From: an uncultured Geobacter sp.
GTDB lineage: Bacteria; Desulfobacterota; Desulfuromonadia; Geobacterales; Geobacteraceae
DNA: 6,569 bases
Assembly: GCA_937886325.1 (NCBI GenBank)
Contig: CALABV010000217.1
Coordinates: 1-6,569, forward strand
Direction: 5' to 3'
The notes under the pieces are model-generated. The model was not told where the DNA came from and ran no database searches. It saw only the letters and a program-made list of their open reading frames with translations. Positions 6,279 to 6,569 of this stretch are shown here, piece by piece; the stretch's first letter is position 1, and each line of letters starts with the position of its first letter. The position numbers and the translations under genes were made by a program.

Positions 6279-6283
6279 TCCTT
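6279..6283 (-). promoter_or_regulatory. Ribosome binding site of traN
   Basis: AAGGA on the minus strand lies 6 nt before the ATG at 6272. It falls in the 12-bp gap after the TGA of the preceding gene, so traN is probably translated from the same transcript. Confidence 0.75.
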
Positions 6284-6284
6284 G

Positions 6285-6522
6285 TCAGAGAGGTTTGCGC
6301 TGCCCACTCGTGCAAATCAGGTCCTTGCCAGCCATGCGCAGCGACTGGACCGCCAGCGCCGCGTCGTTGAAGTTGGACAGGCACTGGCAATCGTCAATTA
6401 TCACTTCCCCCGGCTTGCTGAGCGGACAGACGCCATTGACGCAGACCTTGTACATGTAGTCGGTTGCCGCCGATGGATTCAGCCGAATGTTGGAAGCAAC
6501 GCCGGTTGTTGTTATCTCATTG
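6285..6522 (-). CDS. 3' end of an unidentified Cys-containing gene upstream of traN
   Basis: This partial gene has its start beyond the contig edge. Reading the minus strand from 6521 gives 78 codons without a stop, ending in TGA at 6287-6285. The visible residues include YMYKVCVNGVCPLSKPG, then DDCQCLSNFNDAALAVQSLRMAGKD, then LICTSGQRKPL at the C-terminus. Five cysteines in 78 residues, including a CQC, suggest an exported, disulfide-bonded protein like its neighbours. The stop is only 12 bp before the traN start, so it belongs to the same operon. I do not recognise the family. It might be the end of another surface or periplasmic transfer protein, but that is context-based. The CDS is supported by the open frame, the matching strand and the clean spacing. 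Confidence 0.7.
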
Positions 6523-6569
6523 AGATCGGAAGAGCGTCGTGTAGGGAAAGAGTGTAGATCTCGGTGGTC
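6523..6569 (-). other. Untrimmed Illumina TruSeq adapter (artefact), reverse orientation
   Basis: The last 47 bases start AGATCGGAAGAGCGTCGTGT, the reverse complement of the same P5-side adapter seen at the other end. The first 45 of these bases are an exact inverted copy of bases 1-45. Genuine sequence stops at 6522. Confidence 0.98.

Noticed and set aside
6282..6557. Plus-strand open frame at the right end
   Set aside because: It is antisense to the partial upstream gene and its C-terminus is encoded by adapter.
1..6569. Perfect 45-bp terminal inverted repeats, as in a transposon or linear element
   Set aside because: The repeat is exactly the Illumina TruSeq adapter in both orientations. 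It is a library artefact.

Overview
This window looks like a metagenomic or draft-genome contig from a Gram-negative (diderm) bacterium. It carries part of an F-type conjugative type IV secretion (tra) operon, encoded entirely on the minus strand. Transcription therefore runs from high to low coordinates. The evidence for a Gram-negative host is four exported proteins of the F-type mating-pair formation apparatus (TraN, TraW, TraU and a probable TrbC), which act in the periplasm and outer membrane. Spot counts of single lines give roughly 55-65% GC over most of the window, with a poorer stretch of about 40-50% around 2101-3290. The sequence alone does not fix the taxon or show whether the element is a plasmid or an integrative element.

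Both ends are artefacts. Bases 1-45 and 6523-6569 are untrimmed Illumina TruSeq (P5-side) adapter in opposite orientations, so real DNA spans only 46-6522. The two end genes are cut by the contig edge, and the apparent stop codon of the low-coordinate gene comes from adapter.

Layout in order of transcription: (1) the 3' end of an unidentified Cys-containing gene (6522-6285); (2) a very large traN (6272-2805, 1155 aa); (3) a low-GC gene for a small probable lipoprotein of unknown function (2766-2101); (4) traW (2114-1491); (5) traU (1489-482, probably a TTG start); (6) the 5' part of a probable trbC (509-46). Gaps are 0-38 bp or the genes overlap, and most have a Shine-Dalgarno sequence, so they are very likely one translationally coupled transcript. 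I see no promoter or terminator and no gene-free stretch over 300 bp.

In F-type systems TraW, TraU and TrbC are needed for pilus assembly and mating-pair formation, while TraN is the outer-membrane adhesin that stabilises the mating pair by contacting the recipient. The most interesting content is the TraN architecture. A typical TraN C-terminal domain is preceded by an N-terminal C-type-lectin-like domain, an EF-hand-like loop, and a long array of Cys-pair repeats interrupted by three copies of a different CxC...CxC repeat. This would suit a long, disulfide-stiffened receptor-binding stalk with an unusual recipient-recognition head. The traN position upstream of traW-traU-trbC differs from F, and an unknown lipoprotein gene sits between.
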